Assembly (NCBI GenBank): GCA_964030475.1
Contig: CAXIPT010000016.1
Span: forward strand, 310,001-374,000
Length of the DNA stretch: 64,000 nt
DNA from: Tethya wilhelma
Lineage: Eukaryota; Porifera; Demospongiae; Tethyida; Tethyidae
Direction of reading: 5' to 3'
Each line of letters opens with the position of its first letter. Position 1 is the stretch's first letter. The translations under genes were made by a program, and so were the position numbers. The notes beneath the pieces are model-generated. The model had not been told where the DNA came from and did no database searches. It worked only from the letters and a program-made list of their open reading frames with translations. Positions 46,430-57,689 of the stretch are shown here, piece by piece.

Positions 46430-46690
46430 AACACACATCTCAGTCATTTGGAGGCAGTTACGTACAGTATATAGGAATGCATGGCATGGATGGCCCATTT
46501 GTGCAATACACGTGAATAACTGCAAAAACTGAGCACGTGGCACTAAAAGGCTTTTTGAGCTACTATTTAGCTCCTTCTCTCTCTAATTAGCCCAAAAGCA
46601 TGGCCTAAAACCATCACTAAAGCACCAAACTAAAATATGTTAAACCTCCAATTTTCTCAATCTTCTTATTTTTTTCTATCTATTTGGAAT
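46430..46690 (+). repeat. Hairpin-headed repeat family, diverged copy
   Basis: The far-end block (GTGAAACACACATCTCAGTC) stands inverted and directly abuts the near-end block (GGAATGCATGGCATGGATGG), so this copy is rearranged. The hairpin itself has decayed. Confidence 0.7.
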
Positions 46691-47199
46691 CTATTGCCAG
46701 TATGCAGTGCTCCAAGTTCTGTCCTATCCCCTTGTTTTCTGTGTTCGGTTTTTTTCAGTAATAAGACACAAACATAAAGCCTGGAGTTGCAGAGTTTGGA
46801 CTGTCTGAAAGGAATGACTGTATTGTAGGACTGTTGGCAGTTCTCTACTTAATTAAGATACGTGTAAGGCTTTTTTTTGGTTTGCTAACCAAGCTTTTAA
46901 AAGCAATGCTATGCCCATATAGTCTAACTATCCCTGCACCTACGCTGCAAGTTATAAAGGGCTGTGGAGAAAACGTTGCTCTAAAACCGATCATCACAAT
47001 CACGATGATCTTGACTATTAGCAATTCATTGCAAAGCCACACCTCTAGTCATAACTTGAGTATACTACTAGTGAGTCCCTTACCTATTCATAATATTATA
47101 TAGAGTTTAAAGTTCAGTGGTATTTGCTTAGTTGGCTAAAATTGAGCTAATACACAACACATTATGTGTTTGCAGTGAAATTGAGTTATTAGTGCACAA
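46691..47199. other. No gene seen
   Basis: Non-coding, AT-rich. Short open frames near 46834-47103 overlap each other on both strands with no recognisable content. Confidence 0.45.
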
Positions 47200-47420
47200 A
47201 AAGGGATAAAAATGTAACGCAAACATAAGAATGGCAAATCGTAAAAAGTGAGCAGACAAGATGGTTGAGTCTACAATGTTATCAAGCTTAGTAGGGATAT
47301 GAACATAAGGTGACACTGTCATATAAACTCACTCAATCTAACAACCATTTCTTTCTTGTTAGCTTACTTTTTTGCGATTTGGCAATTCTATGTTTGCATT
47401 ACATTTCTAATGTTTTTTGT
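47200..47420. repeat. Foldback MITE family FB, diverged copy 5
   Basis: Arms contain AACGCAAACATAAGAATGGC on the left and GCAATTCTATGTTTGCATTA on the right. The same layout as FB but a separate subfamily. Confidence 0.7.
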
Positions 47421-47444
47421 ACTTGTTATTATAATCTAAGAAAG

Positions 47445-47820
47445 TATTCACCTCCTAAGAAGAGTAGCCAGGTATCACAAAATAGTTCTAGGCAACTTTT
47501 ATTAGAATTCCGAATAGCGTTCCCCAGCAGCTAATGAATTATGCATAAGTTTAGAAATTAACGGCAGCCATACAGAGAAGGCGCTTTAATTAATTTTTGC
47601 CTTGTATCTAGCTACTCAATGAGAGGTACCAACAACTGATGGCAAACGCAACTGTTCCCAAATTTGTTCGTAGAATCAGTGAATTGTCACTGAGAAAAGT
47701 TGAGCAATGATAAAAAAATAAGAGGAAGGTAAGAGGATTGGCATATGTAAGTTGCATACTTTAGCGATGGGTTTAAGCCATGTTTTTGGGGTCATTAGAA
47801 AGAGAAAGAGCTAAATAGTA
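47445..47820 (-). repeat. Hairpin-headed repeat family, inverted 5'-truncated copy
   Basis: Contains CTAAGAAGAGTAGCCAGGTA, TTGTATCTAGCTACTCAATG and AAAGAGAAAGAGCTAAATAG, all reverse complements of blocks in 24217-24897. The hairpin end is missing. Confidence 0.8.
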
Positions 47821-48976
47821 CTCAAGGGAGTTAAGGTACGGGTCACTCATTATAAGAAAAAAATATGCCTAACAGGAATAAATTCCTCATGCATTGTGCT
47901 ATTACTATGGAAACAAAGAAATTTATTGCGTTAATGCATCCTAAGCAAGGAGGTGGATTATTACAGGGGCAGAGCTGGGAATTTAAATCTGCATCCTGTA
48001 ACAAAATGGCGCTTGAATTCACTTTAAACAAAAAAAAACAGCTATAAAGTCATGAATCAGCAGCGCATATCACGCAACCATTTGCCATAATCATAGATAA
48101 TTTAGGCTATTCCACACTTATGCACATAAGTCATTAAAAGTTCACTTTCGTGATCGCAATTGTTTTGATGATTGACCAAAATGGCAACTTAAAGCGTGTG
48201 CAATTTACTATTGACGTGAATTTCACCACAGAAACACTTTTTCTGAGAAATTTTTGTCCATCAGAGATAGGCTGACACCTCAAGGCCAAGCAAAACTCAA
48301 TAATCATGAGCTTATAACTGCTCTGTTCCACATTGCTGATAGTGGATGCTCTCAGACCCTGTCTCCCTCACATGGGATATGGGCTGATATATGTAGGTGT
48401 AATAACTGATTTGAGCTCCAACACACACCAGAGGCTGTTTGTCATGGAGTCAAAGACATTTGACAACCTGTGCTTAGCACTGACACAGCCTTAATTGTAC
48501 TTCTCAGGTGCACTAAGGCATGGGTCACTCGTTTATACCGGAAGCACTTTCAAATAATGATATTCATTGTTAATACGTCATAACAATCCACTGTATGCCA
48601 TGCCTCCTCTACGTGAAGATTACTATTCGCAATCGCGGTCTGGAAACAGCGACCTCTGAGCTATAGCACTAGTGTTTGAGTGAAAGAACTATCACTTACG
48701 GTGAGTTTTGTTCTGTTTTAGCTGTTGTTTATAATTTTTACTGTACCAGTAGATAATTTAAGTGTAGTTTGAAGCGTATACAAACCCTGGGTTTGAATTT
48801 CTAAGCGATTAAGTCTCAGAATCTGGGTGTGACAGGGTTGAGTAAACTATACTACAACTAGTAGTACAAATAGCTAACGCTACCTTTGAAGACTCTTGTT
48901 TGGGCGTTTTAGAAAATTATGAAACTCTGTTTTAGTGCTTAGTTTTCTAGCTTTGATTATTCACAAGTTTCAATAT
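47821..48976. other. Mostly non-coding, one coding-like scrap
   Basis: Around 48230-48370 the plus strand reads 'IRDRLTPQGQAKLNNHELI' and 'FHIADSGCSQTLSPSHGIWAD' in one frame, which looks like worn protein-coding DNA. Not recognised. Confidence 0.35.
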
Positions 48977-49007
48977 CACACACATACACACACACACACA
49001 CACACAC
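48977..49007 (+). repeat. (CA)n microsatellite
   Basis: About 15 CA units with a single CATA interruption. Confidence 0.95.
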
Positions 49008-49035
49008 TTTTAACTCAGAGCTGAAACAGCTCGAT

Positions 49036-51036
49036 TTAGCTGCAGTTCAATTTCAGCCATAGTTCAGCTGGATAAGGTGAATTCAAAAACCACAGTATCT
49101 GTCTGGAGACATTGAATAGTCGCTCCTGTAACTCGCTGTTCAGGGCTACCAGTCGATAAAAGACAGCTGCATGACAAGAGAGCATGGAAGTAGTTTCCAA
49201 ACATTGCACCTTTGGAAGCTGATTTTGGGTTTGCAAACATTTGGACACACAGGTATGCATGTTTGAAGGTCAGGTTAAAGAAATGAAGAATAGTTCTTGG
49301 AAACCTTGAGCCTTCTGTTGCATACATGATCTCACATATTTCCACTGCTGTACTTACTAGGTTGTGAAGATCTGAGTTGGGGCACAAGGACTCAAAAGCT
49401 TTACAGAGTAGTTTCTATAATCCACACACCTTTTTGTATCCTTGTCTAGTGTTAAGCTGTAGATCTTTTCTACTTCTTCATGTACAATACCTTTAGTGCT
49501 GTTTCTCATTTCTTCATTCAAGTGACTCATATTCCCCTTGAAATCATGGAGTGGCTCTGGTGAAGGAACTTCGTACCTGTTGAGGTTCAAGTCTTGTAGA
49601 GTCAATTGGGGATGTACTGCAGGGAAGTTGCATGTACCCTTGCGTATGTCTGGAAATTCTTCTTGTAGCTCCTTTTTCTTTTTGCAGGCTTGGTGCTGTG
49701 TGTGATCTATTCAGACTCTTGTTCGTGGTACGTGTTTGAAGCTCTTTAAGAAGAGCATCCTTCGACAAACCTTCTAGTGGTCGGCTTCCACCATTCAGCC
49801 AAGCCTTGCCGTGAAGCAATTTTTGTCGGTCTTCTAGTGGTATGACAGGTTGTCGGAATGCATGGCTGAGGTCATCAAACATGTCTCGGTGAGTACTGCG
49901 TGACACACATGGGTAGTTGCCACCACGGTTATTTCCTGCCTCAAACTGTTGGGCAGGATGGTCACCGAGGAAGAAGCGAAAGGTGTCTGTAATAGGCCTC
50001 CCTGTATCTGTAGGTATGGTAGTATCTAGAATACGAATACAGTCAAAACGAGTTTCGTTGTAGGCCATTTGATCAACATCTGCAGAGCCACTTCTAGCTA
50101 TTAGCCTCAGGCTTCTCGACTTTATTGACTACATCGATACATACACCTCTTTGTGCTAGCTCTTCGGGGGTGTAATAAAATGCTGGATCAAAAATCCCAG
50201 ATACATTAACTAAAAAATGTTCTCGTCCTGCAATTTTCCCGTGATCATGCCACAGTTTCGAAGTGCCGTTGTTCAGAGAATATCAGCAAGAGTTGCCTTT
50301 TGTCATCAGCTTGGAGAGTGGCATCGAATTCGATCTTGTGTGTGATTAGAGCTGAATCAAGCTGAGCCTCATCTGCGTAGCTGTCACTGTCCTCAGCTTC
50401 TCTTATAATTGTGCTCTTTACTTCAGCAACTGTTTTGTGTGTTGGATATGATATTTCTCCCCCTGGTAGTCGTAGCTTTGCACGTCTCACTATTTTTTTT
50501 TGGTTTTCATCGCTGCAGGTACCCCTTTTGTTGCAAGATATTCTTTCACAACCTGGCCCCGTTTTGATCCTACTACTCCGTACCAATCACCTAATTTTGT
50601 CCAGTTGATTTGGGCATCTTGATTCCAAGTTGCTGTGTTTCATCTAATAAAGCACTGGTGTCAATGGTAAATTGGTTTCAGATGTCCCATGCATTTTGGA
50701 ACTCGAGATGTTGGACTGTGTGCATAAGACTGCTTCATCACGAGTTTCAAAGGCTTCAGATAAGCGAATGGTATTTTACTTCTGAAAGGAGAGCCTATTC
50801 TGAAGTAAGAGATCACTATCTCTTTCTTGAAGCTTTGATTGTATAGAATTTTTGGCAGATCTCAGGCAGCTTCGATTTTCCTTTTTTTTGCTGACCTTAA
50901 TTTTTTTAGTTACTCCAGCAGATGGAGTAAGCCGTAGCACACTAGCTAGTGACATTCCTGTAAGCTCTTGGCAAGCAGGGTCGAGCTGAGTAACTATGTC
51001 TTCTCCCATTTTCTTAGCTAGCTTGGTAGGAGGCAA
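49036..51036 (-). pseudogene. Degenerate mobile-element protein, family unnamed
   Basis: Blocks from the right: 51036-50776 ('MPPTKLAKKMGEDIVTQLDP'), 50586-50245 (ending 'LIFSEQRHFETVA'), 'LWHDHGKIAGREHFLVNV' (about 50245-50190), 'TDTGRPITDTFRFFLGDHPA' with 'QQFEAGNNRGGNY' (about 50010-49920), 'DTKRCVDYRNYSVKLL' (49440-49390), then 'VEICEIMYATEGSRFPRTIL' and 'FNLTFKHAYLC' (49340-49250) and, in the other frame, 'RLVALNSELQERLFNVSRQI' (49150-49090). The WHDH and ITDTFRFF-GD-PAQQFE wording is shared by many uncharacterised proteins of corals, sponges and lancelets that I take to be transposon-encoded; I cannot give a family name. Stops (for example after 'VEKPEANS') and frame changes show decay. 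Confidence 0.55.
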
Positions 51037-51041
51037 AAGCC

Positions 51042-51265
51042 CCGTTTACACGTAGTAGTAAAGCGCTTCACAAAGCGCTTTTGCTAAACCCGTTTGATGT
51101 GTAAACGCGCTAAATCGATTACGTAACCGATTACGCTGAACCACTTCAGGATGTGGTTTCTAACCGCTTTGAAAGCGGTTTGGCGCCAACGCATTGCGTG
51201 TAAACAGCTGAACCGCTTTAGCAGCTGCTACTTTTCAACAAGTGGTTTTTTGAGTGGTTTGCAAC
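51042..51265. other. Palindrome-rich region before a Myb/SANT frame, likely element end
   Basis: Starts GCCCCGTTTACACG and is full of short inverted words (AAGCGCTT, AACCGCTTTGAAAGCGGTTT, TTTACACG / GTGTAAAC). This is how ends of PIF/Harbinger-like elements often look, but no matching right end is present. Confidence 0.5.
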
Positions 51266-51408
51266 ATGAGTCGAGGTTCTCCTTGGGCAGATAAGGAAGT
51301 ACAAGCTCTCATTTCTGTCTGGGGTGAAGACAACATTCAAGAGGAGTTAGATGGTGCTGTTCGTAACAAAACCATATACCAAAAAGTGTCCAAAAAAATG
51401 CAAGCGTA
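51266..51408 (+). pseudogene. Myb/SANT-like DNA-binding domain, truncated
   Basis: ATG at 51266. The frame 'SPWADKEVQALISVWGEDNI' and 'RNKTIYQKVSKKMQ' matches the trihelix/Myb-SANT-like domain (W-x-x-x-E-x-x-A-L-I-x-x-W ... I/V-Y-x-x-I/V-S-x-x-M) found in the second protein of PIF/Harbinger transposons and in MSANTD-type host genes. The true sequence stops at 51408, where adapter sequence begins, so the rest is missing from the assembly and not necessarily from the genome. Confidence 0.7.
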
Positions 51409-51440
51409 CTGTCTCTTATACACACTGACGCTGCCGACGA
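51409..51440 (+). other. Illumina Nextera (Tn5) adapter contamination
   Basis: Reads CTGTCTCTTATACACA then CTGACGCTGCCGACGA: the Tn5 mosaic end plus read-1 adapter arm, with a single T missing at the join. It is followed by nine bases and an N at 51450, then unrelated repeat. It is not biological sequence. Confidence 0.95.
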
Positions 51441-51450
51441 AGATAGGGTN

Positions 51451-51592
51451 ACATGGCGAGAGAGTACTACATGCAGCCCATACACACAGGAATGATTCTG
51501 CACACACTCATACAGCCATTCAATCTTGTTTGCTTTCTTTTTTACGATTTGGCCATTCCTATGTCTCAATACATTTCCAATGTTTTTTTCAC
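51451..51592. repeat. Foldback MITE family FB, right half only
   Basis: Only one arm (ACAGCCATTCAATCTTGTTT ... ATTTCCAATG). It starts at the N, so the join to the Myb/SANT frame is artificial or unverified. Confidence 0.8.
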
Positions 51593-51659
51593 TTGTAACA
51601 AATATGGCTCTAAGAACTTTAGCTACTTCTTTTCTGGCTGTTTCTCTGTGTTGTCATTA

Positions 51660-53640
51660 CTTCCATGTGCTTGGCCACCATTTTGTTGGAAATTAATTAA
51701 GGATGCGTTCGTGTAGACTGTTATCCTGAACATGCTCATAAAATTTGTAGGTCATGTGACAAATACTTCATGAATAATTAGAAGTTCTCATGAATAATTA
51801 ATAATACAGCAGTTAAATACTGTTGCTATGGCAACCAAAATTTGTCACAGGGTTAGTCTAACTCTAAAGTATCCACGGATGTTTCAAGCGTACATTTAGC
51901 GTTTAATTAAAACATTACGGTAAGCCTAATTAATATTCATAGCACTTAGCAACGCAAACTAATTACCACATCAGCTTGTTGCTATATATACTTTGGGAAT
52001 TCTAGCACCAAATACAGTCAAAAACAGTTCTAAATATAGCAAACAGCACCTCTACAATGCAATAAGCCCAAGCACGCAGCAGCTGCACATACGGCCCACT
52101 ACTGAGCACCTTGAACAACCACACGGCTTGTACAGAGGGAAATTGAGAGAACTCCCTATGAAACATTTTTGTGGACTTTCTGAAGTTTTCTCTGACATAC
52201 AGTCAACTTTTATTGACAATGCTAATGTGAAATAAGACATAAAAGGCATGAAAACTTTGGCACTATTTTTTTGGACAGAAATATAAGTTAAACAAAAACC
52301 ATGAATATTCAATATAAAATGAGCTTATTTATGATACTAAAACTATTCTCAGACACCACCAGAAAGTAGAAACGCCATGAAATGACAGAAAAGAACCCTC
52401 TCAGCAACACTGGTGTGAGTGAGAAGCTTGGGGAGAGCAGACTGAACTCAAACAGACATCAAGCCCAGACCTGTTGCATGGACCAACACTCATTTAGCTA
52501 CCAGACCAGCAAAAATTGTGCTGTGCATGCTTGCCAGTTCAGTAGGCAACCTTCAGAATACTGTGCATTGGTCAAACCTACAAAAAGGAATAAAATAAGA
52601 GAGTATTTGATACAAATATGTTCGCATAAATTACCATAATGTAATATTTATACTATATATTACGTGCCAGTGAATCTTGGAGAGGTTTTTAACTTAGTTT
52701 GTGAATATGTAAGGTGATGCACACTCATTATGCCCTCTATACATTCATTTATGACCATGATGGGCTCTTTATACAGTAATATTGCTGTTTTGCATCAAAT
52801 TTTACCACTCTGTATCATGAATAACTAATTATACATGTTATTCAACCCCTCAAACTACCATCTTAAAAAATAAGTGCCAACAAAAAGTATAGCTTACTGA
52901 AAACTTCTGTCCAAGAAAATGATCCAGTTTCTCTTGAAAAACTTCTGCTTTAAAACTTCACTCTTTCAAAGAGAAGGGGTTCAAAGAAGGTTGGTCCACT
53001 GTTTACATCGTATCTCAGCTCCAGTAGGTGCTATGAAGCTCAAACAAAGACGAAAAGAATCAGCAAAGGCAAGCGTTTTCAGCCATGTTTACTGCCTCCA
53101 CATGTTTTTAACGGTATTCATAGAGCGCACGTGTAATGGGCCAACAGGATGCGTTGCTACGTGATGTTCAATTTTTTTGCGTGGGCGACTAAATTTCCGC
53201 ATACGTATGGCATTGAAACACCCGTGTATCCTGAACTGCGCTCCAGTGCATCACATCTATTGTGGTCAAAATACTGCAGGAAAAAGTGTTTCCGACTGGT
53301 GTGCTTTATTTGGAAAACCCATTGTAATTCTATGCAGCTGCACTTAATGCACACGAGCCGGGCAATTCTAGGTACCCCATTAGGAGGCGATTTCAGTGAC
53401 AAAAATTGGTTGCCATAGCAAGATTATTTAACTGCTGCCTAATTAATTATTCATAAGAAGCTAATTATGCAAAAACTGTAGGTCATGTGAAATAATTGAT
53501 TAAACCTACATTATCTAATTAGGATATACTATCTACATCTCAATTCTTATACTCATATCATGTATATTCTGAAAGTTATAAAACTTTCAAATAACTTGTA
53601 CCTAATTAAGGAAACTACATGGGCCCAGTTCAAGTACGAT
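51660..53640. mobile_element. AT-rich inverted-repeat element, about 1.9 kb
   Basis: Long imperfect inverted ends: the left holds AGGTCATGTGACAAATACTT, CATGAATAATTAATAATACA and TTGCTATGGCAACCAAAATT (51750-51850). The right (53330-53520) holds their complements (TTGGTTGCCATAGCAA, TAGGTCATGTGAAATAATTG). It ends near AACTACATGGGCCCAGT. A shorter relative is at 55543-56772. No transposase recognised; the plus frame 52007-52235 is open but unknown. Exact ends unproven. Confidence 0.6.
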
Positions 53641-53767
53641 CTCAGCAGCCCGTCGCTGGCTCAGTTAGTCTGGCTTGCCAGACTACTAGCTCAATAGCCA
53701 GCTACACACACCAACTCAAATGTAATTTGTAGAAATATAAAAAATGAGAACAAACAAGTAAAAAAAA

Positions 53768-53998
53768 CATTGGAAATGTAACAGGAATGGCTAAATCGTA
53801 AAAAGAACGCATACAAGATGGAATGGCTGTAAGAGTGTGTTAGAAATTCTTCCTGTGGGCAAAATGAGAGACTCAATAAGGAAATTGTTAAATGCAGCCC
53901 ATACAGGAAGAATTATGCACACACTCTAACAGCCATTCCATCTTGTTTGCATTCTTTTTACGATTTAGCCATTCCTGTGTCTCATTACATTTCTAATA
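53768..53998. repeat. Foldback MITE family FB, copy 7
   Basis: Clean arms and the same centre as copy 2, with the same outer flank (CTGGCTTGCCAGACTACTAG, 53660-53690). Confidence 0.85.
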
Positions 53999-55050
53999 CA
54001 ATACAAAACAACATTCAAATGAACATTCTAATTGGTGTCACGAGTCAACAAATAACAGTTTTATCGCTTACTTCTGATTTACAAGATAAAGCCCACCAAA
54101 TACTCAATAGCTTGACCAAGTTCTAGTGTGAGATGGTAAATTCATGCACTGGAATTGAGCACGAAGTACATGATCAACCTATGAGCCAAGTAGATATACT
54201 GAACACCATACAATCATGTTGCATCACATACTCACTGGCTATTTGTATCTACCTGCTTCTCTGAATTCAACCTTCAGTGTCCTAAACAACTCAGGCCAAC
54301 TAAGGCACGGGACTAGCAAAATTATGGACAGTATGAGTACTTATAATAAATTTGTATTTTCTGCAGATTAGTTACAAATTCAAACATTACAGTTGCATGT
54401 AAAACATTTTTGTCAATACTCAATACTTTGTAGAAAATGTATCAGTTACCATGCGTAGCTGGGCGAGGCAGTGCATAAATAAATGCATAAAATTTACAAA
54501 CTAAATCATAAAACACTGAGCTGAAGACCAGCATGAAAATAACTTGGAGTCTGCATGTTACTCTATCCAAGCACTTAATAACCATGTCGAGTGGATATAA
54601 AGCTTTGCTAGAATTTTTTGGCCTATTTACTGTACCATGCCCTCACCACAGCGTGTTTCTCTCCCTATAATACGAGTAAAGTTATAATACTTACTTCAGC
54701 GTGGTTAGCATCAATCAAAGTGATTCCAGTTAACTCCAGAAAGACCCATACTAGTCCTTCTATTGAGCTTCTTGAGCTCCTGGTATGCGACTTTTCTTTC
54801 ACAGTTCATAATATTGTTGCTCGAAAGTACAGAGGTTAATTAAATTCATACGTAATAGCTCTGCAGAACTTGTGTGTACTGAACTTGAACCTTGAACTTG
54901 TGAACAATTATTGTATAGTATTATTGTCTCGGGATTCTGTCAGACTTGTGTGCGTGTACGTATCGTAACGTTTGATTTCATCTGAATTGCGTGCAAGTAA
55001 GAATGTGAATTTTAATAGCAGACAGCTAGAGTTATATTGAACTTGTTAAA
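53999..55050. other. No gene; probably contains the BEL 5' LTR
   Basis: Non-coding. Because a primer-site-like sequence starts at 55051 and gag at 55137, the 5' LTR of the BEL element should end at about 55050. I could not find its start or a 3' partner. Confidence 0.45.
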
Positions 55051-55066
55051 TGGTCCTTCAGGCCGG
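55051..55066 (+). other. Putative BEL/Pao primer binding site
   Basis: TGGTCCTTCAGGCCGG begins with TGG, as needed to pair with a tRNA CCA end, and lies 70 bp before the gag start. Confidence 0.55.
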
Positions 55067-55542
55067 ATTTATCATTCCTGGCAATATTTGAGACTAGCTG
55101 AATTTCTACAAGTTACCGACCTTTGAATTGACCGAAATGGCGGAACAGTTAGCCAAGAAGAAACAGATCAGAGCGGGACACAAGGCTTCAGCCACGAAAA
55201 CAATGGGAAAGGTGGGCGCCACACTGACTGCAGAATCACACAACTTGGCCGCCCTGGCACTCCTGAAGCTAACCCTACAGGAGAAGTTGGAGACCCTAAG
55301 GGGGCTGGGCGCTGAAGTCATAGACCTCATTGAAGAAGGAGCTGTCGCTACTGAGATAGAATAGGCCGATGGATACAGGGAGACCCTGCACTCTTCACTG
55401 TTGAAGATAGACAAGGTAGTGAATCCAACACGCGAGAATCATCCCACACCCGGTACGCCCCCTGGTGGGGCAACCACACCCACTTCTGTGTCTTCTAGGA
55501 TGAAGCTCCCTAAGCTGAAACTGAGACCATTCAGTGAAGAAC

Positions 55543-56772
55543 TGACCCAAGTTAAGGACTGGGTCCTGCTAATTAAGTGGTAAAATTATGCAAGATAGTT
55601 ATATCTTCCAAACTATAGGTCATACAACTGTGAAAACACATCTATAGATTAACACACTTACCCTAAACATGCCTATAAAATCTGCAGGTCATGTGACTAA
55701 TACTTTATGAATAATTTGAAATTTTCAATTTCTCATGAATAATTAATAATGCGGACGGTTTTTAAGGTTGCCATGGCAACCAAATTATGTCACAAGATTC
55801 GTCAAACTGTGGGGTATTCTGATCTGCCCGGTTTTTGGTTATAATGTTTATCGTGGTCGAGATAAAGCCAATAAAGTGTCTTCGGCTGGTGCGCTTTATT
55901 TAGAAAATGAGTCGTAATTTTTTGCAGCTGCAATGTTTGCACAAAAACCGGGCAGTTCATGGTAGCCCATCATGAGACGATTTCAGTGACAAAATTTGGT
56001 TGCCATAGCAACAGTACAAACCATCCTATTCATAAGAAGCTAATTATGCAAAAACAACAGGTCATGTGACAAAATTATGTCTACATATTCTAATTAAAAA
56101 TTTCTATCTATATTTCAATTTCTATTGTTTTATCTTATTATTATTATGATGATTGAACACGCCACCAGGAGGCGCAAATTGGGGGAGGGAGGGAACAACA
56201 CACATACATAAAAACTTTAACAAAAAACAGAAGAAAGAAAGAGAGAGAGACTTCAAGTTCCAGACTTTGTTTTAGACTTCCTACGACGGCGAGTTCTGTG
56301 AGCAATAGGGGCCCAAAACAAATCCTCATGCGTTTCAATCTCAAAACCAGGGATGAGCTGGTAATCAAGACTGAGACAGTCATCGATGTCCAGGTTACTA
56401 GTACTCGAAGCATCACTTGAGTAAACAGCACCAACCTTCACAGCAGACCTGCTGTCCTTCACCGGGGACCAGCTGAAGGCACCATCACCACGATCCACAC
56501 ATACTCCAGGGGTGTCATTTGTCTCATGATAAAGACAGGAGGGTCTATATTGGTGGGGCTCAGGTCAGACTCATGTATCACCAGTTCAGGACTTTGATGA
56601 CACAAAGTGATGTCAAGAGAATGCTCCAACTGAGAATCTGATGACTCACCAAACAGGGGAGAAATGCTACGGCCTTTAGAAGGACATCTCTTATATATTA
56701 AAGTTATACAACTTTCGAATAATGTGTACCTAATTAAGGTAAACTGCATGGACCCAGTCCTTAATTCACCTG
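55543..56772. mobile_element. Element inserted in BEL gag, with foreign DNA inside
   Basis: Gag reads 'FSEELTQ' to 55542 and 'WTSFWESF' from 56773; everything between is foreign. Ends share TTAAGGACTGGGTCC in inverse (55546-55560 and near 56750-56765). The body carries the same AGGTCATGTGAC and GTTGCCATGGCAACCAAATT blocks as 51660-53640, shortened to about 460 bp. A further 540 bp (56150-56690) is not present in the longer relative. Confidence 0.8.
56150..56690 (-). pseudogene. Captured gene fragment inside the element, unknown family
   Basis: The minus strand reads 'GRSISPLFGESSDSQLEHSL' and 'HESDLSPTNIDPPVFIM', then after one frame change 'GVCVDRGDGAFSWSPVKDSR', 'NLDIDDCLSLDYQLIPGFEI' and 'FWAPIAHRTRRRRKSKTKSG' to a stop at 56253, followed by sequence like a 3' untranslated region. 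The coding style is unlike the surrounding transposons. A transduplicated host exon is inference. Confidence 0.5.
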
Positions 56773-57689
56773 AGAATGGACCAGCTTTTGGGAATCTTTT
56801 GAAGCCGCAGTGCACAACAATCCTGACCTAAAATCAGTGGAAAAATTCAACTATCTGTTGTCAGTTCTGGAGCGATCTGCTCATGAGGCAATTTCTGCTT
56901 TATCCTTGACTGCTGCCAATTATGAGGAGACCATCTCCACACTCTAAGCGAGATTCTGAGGTAAGCAGAAAATAATTGGTAAACACTTGGATGCCTTGTT
57001 GAAAGTTGGGGGTGTCACTGATTGTAATGATGTGAGAGTCCTAAGACATTTGTATGATGTTGTTAGCTTGCACATTTGCAGTTTGAAGTCCCTCGGTGTT
57101 AATTCTGAGAGTTATGGGACCTTGTTGTGCCCAGTATTGCTGAGCCGATTGCCCGCTGAGCTACAGCTCACCGTTAGCCGAACGGTCTCTGAAGAAGACT
57201 GGAATCTGGACCAACTCATGAAAGTCGTAGAGGAGGAGATAGTGGCTCGTGAGAGAGTTACGTGCAGCCTTGCACGGCCAGCACGACGTAGGGATGACAA
57301 ACCACAGACTGCGGGCGGTCTCGTATCGGACGTAGGAGGAACGAACGTGACATGCTGCTATTGCGACAAACCTCACTTCTCTATGAATTGCAATGTTGTC
57401 ACTGATGTCGAAGCCCGTAATAAGATTTTCCATAAGAGTGGCAGATGCTTTTCCTGTCTGCGTAAGGGCCACCTAAGCCGCAAGTGTCGCACCACCAATC
57501 GTTGTCGTACCTGTGGGGGCCGACACCACACAAGTATCTGCAATCCCAAACCACATGTAGACCCTTAGACTGCACAGCCAAGGTTGGCTGCTGTCAACAC
57601 CATTGAGACGACCAGCAGCCTTAATCCCAGTGCTCCCGAATTCAATGTCATCCACTCAAGCTCAACGCTCTACGTGGCCAATTGCCAAT

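Noticed and set aside
51254..51598. Continuous 114-codon frame joining the Myb/SANT domain to downstream sequence
   Set aside because: It runs through sequencing adapter and an N, so everything after 51408 is artificial.
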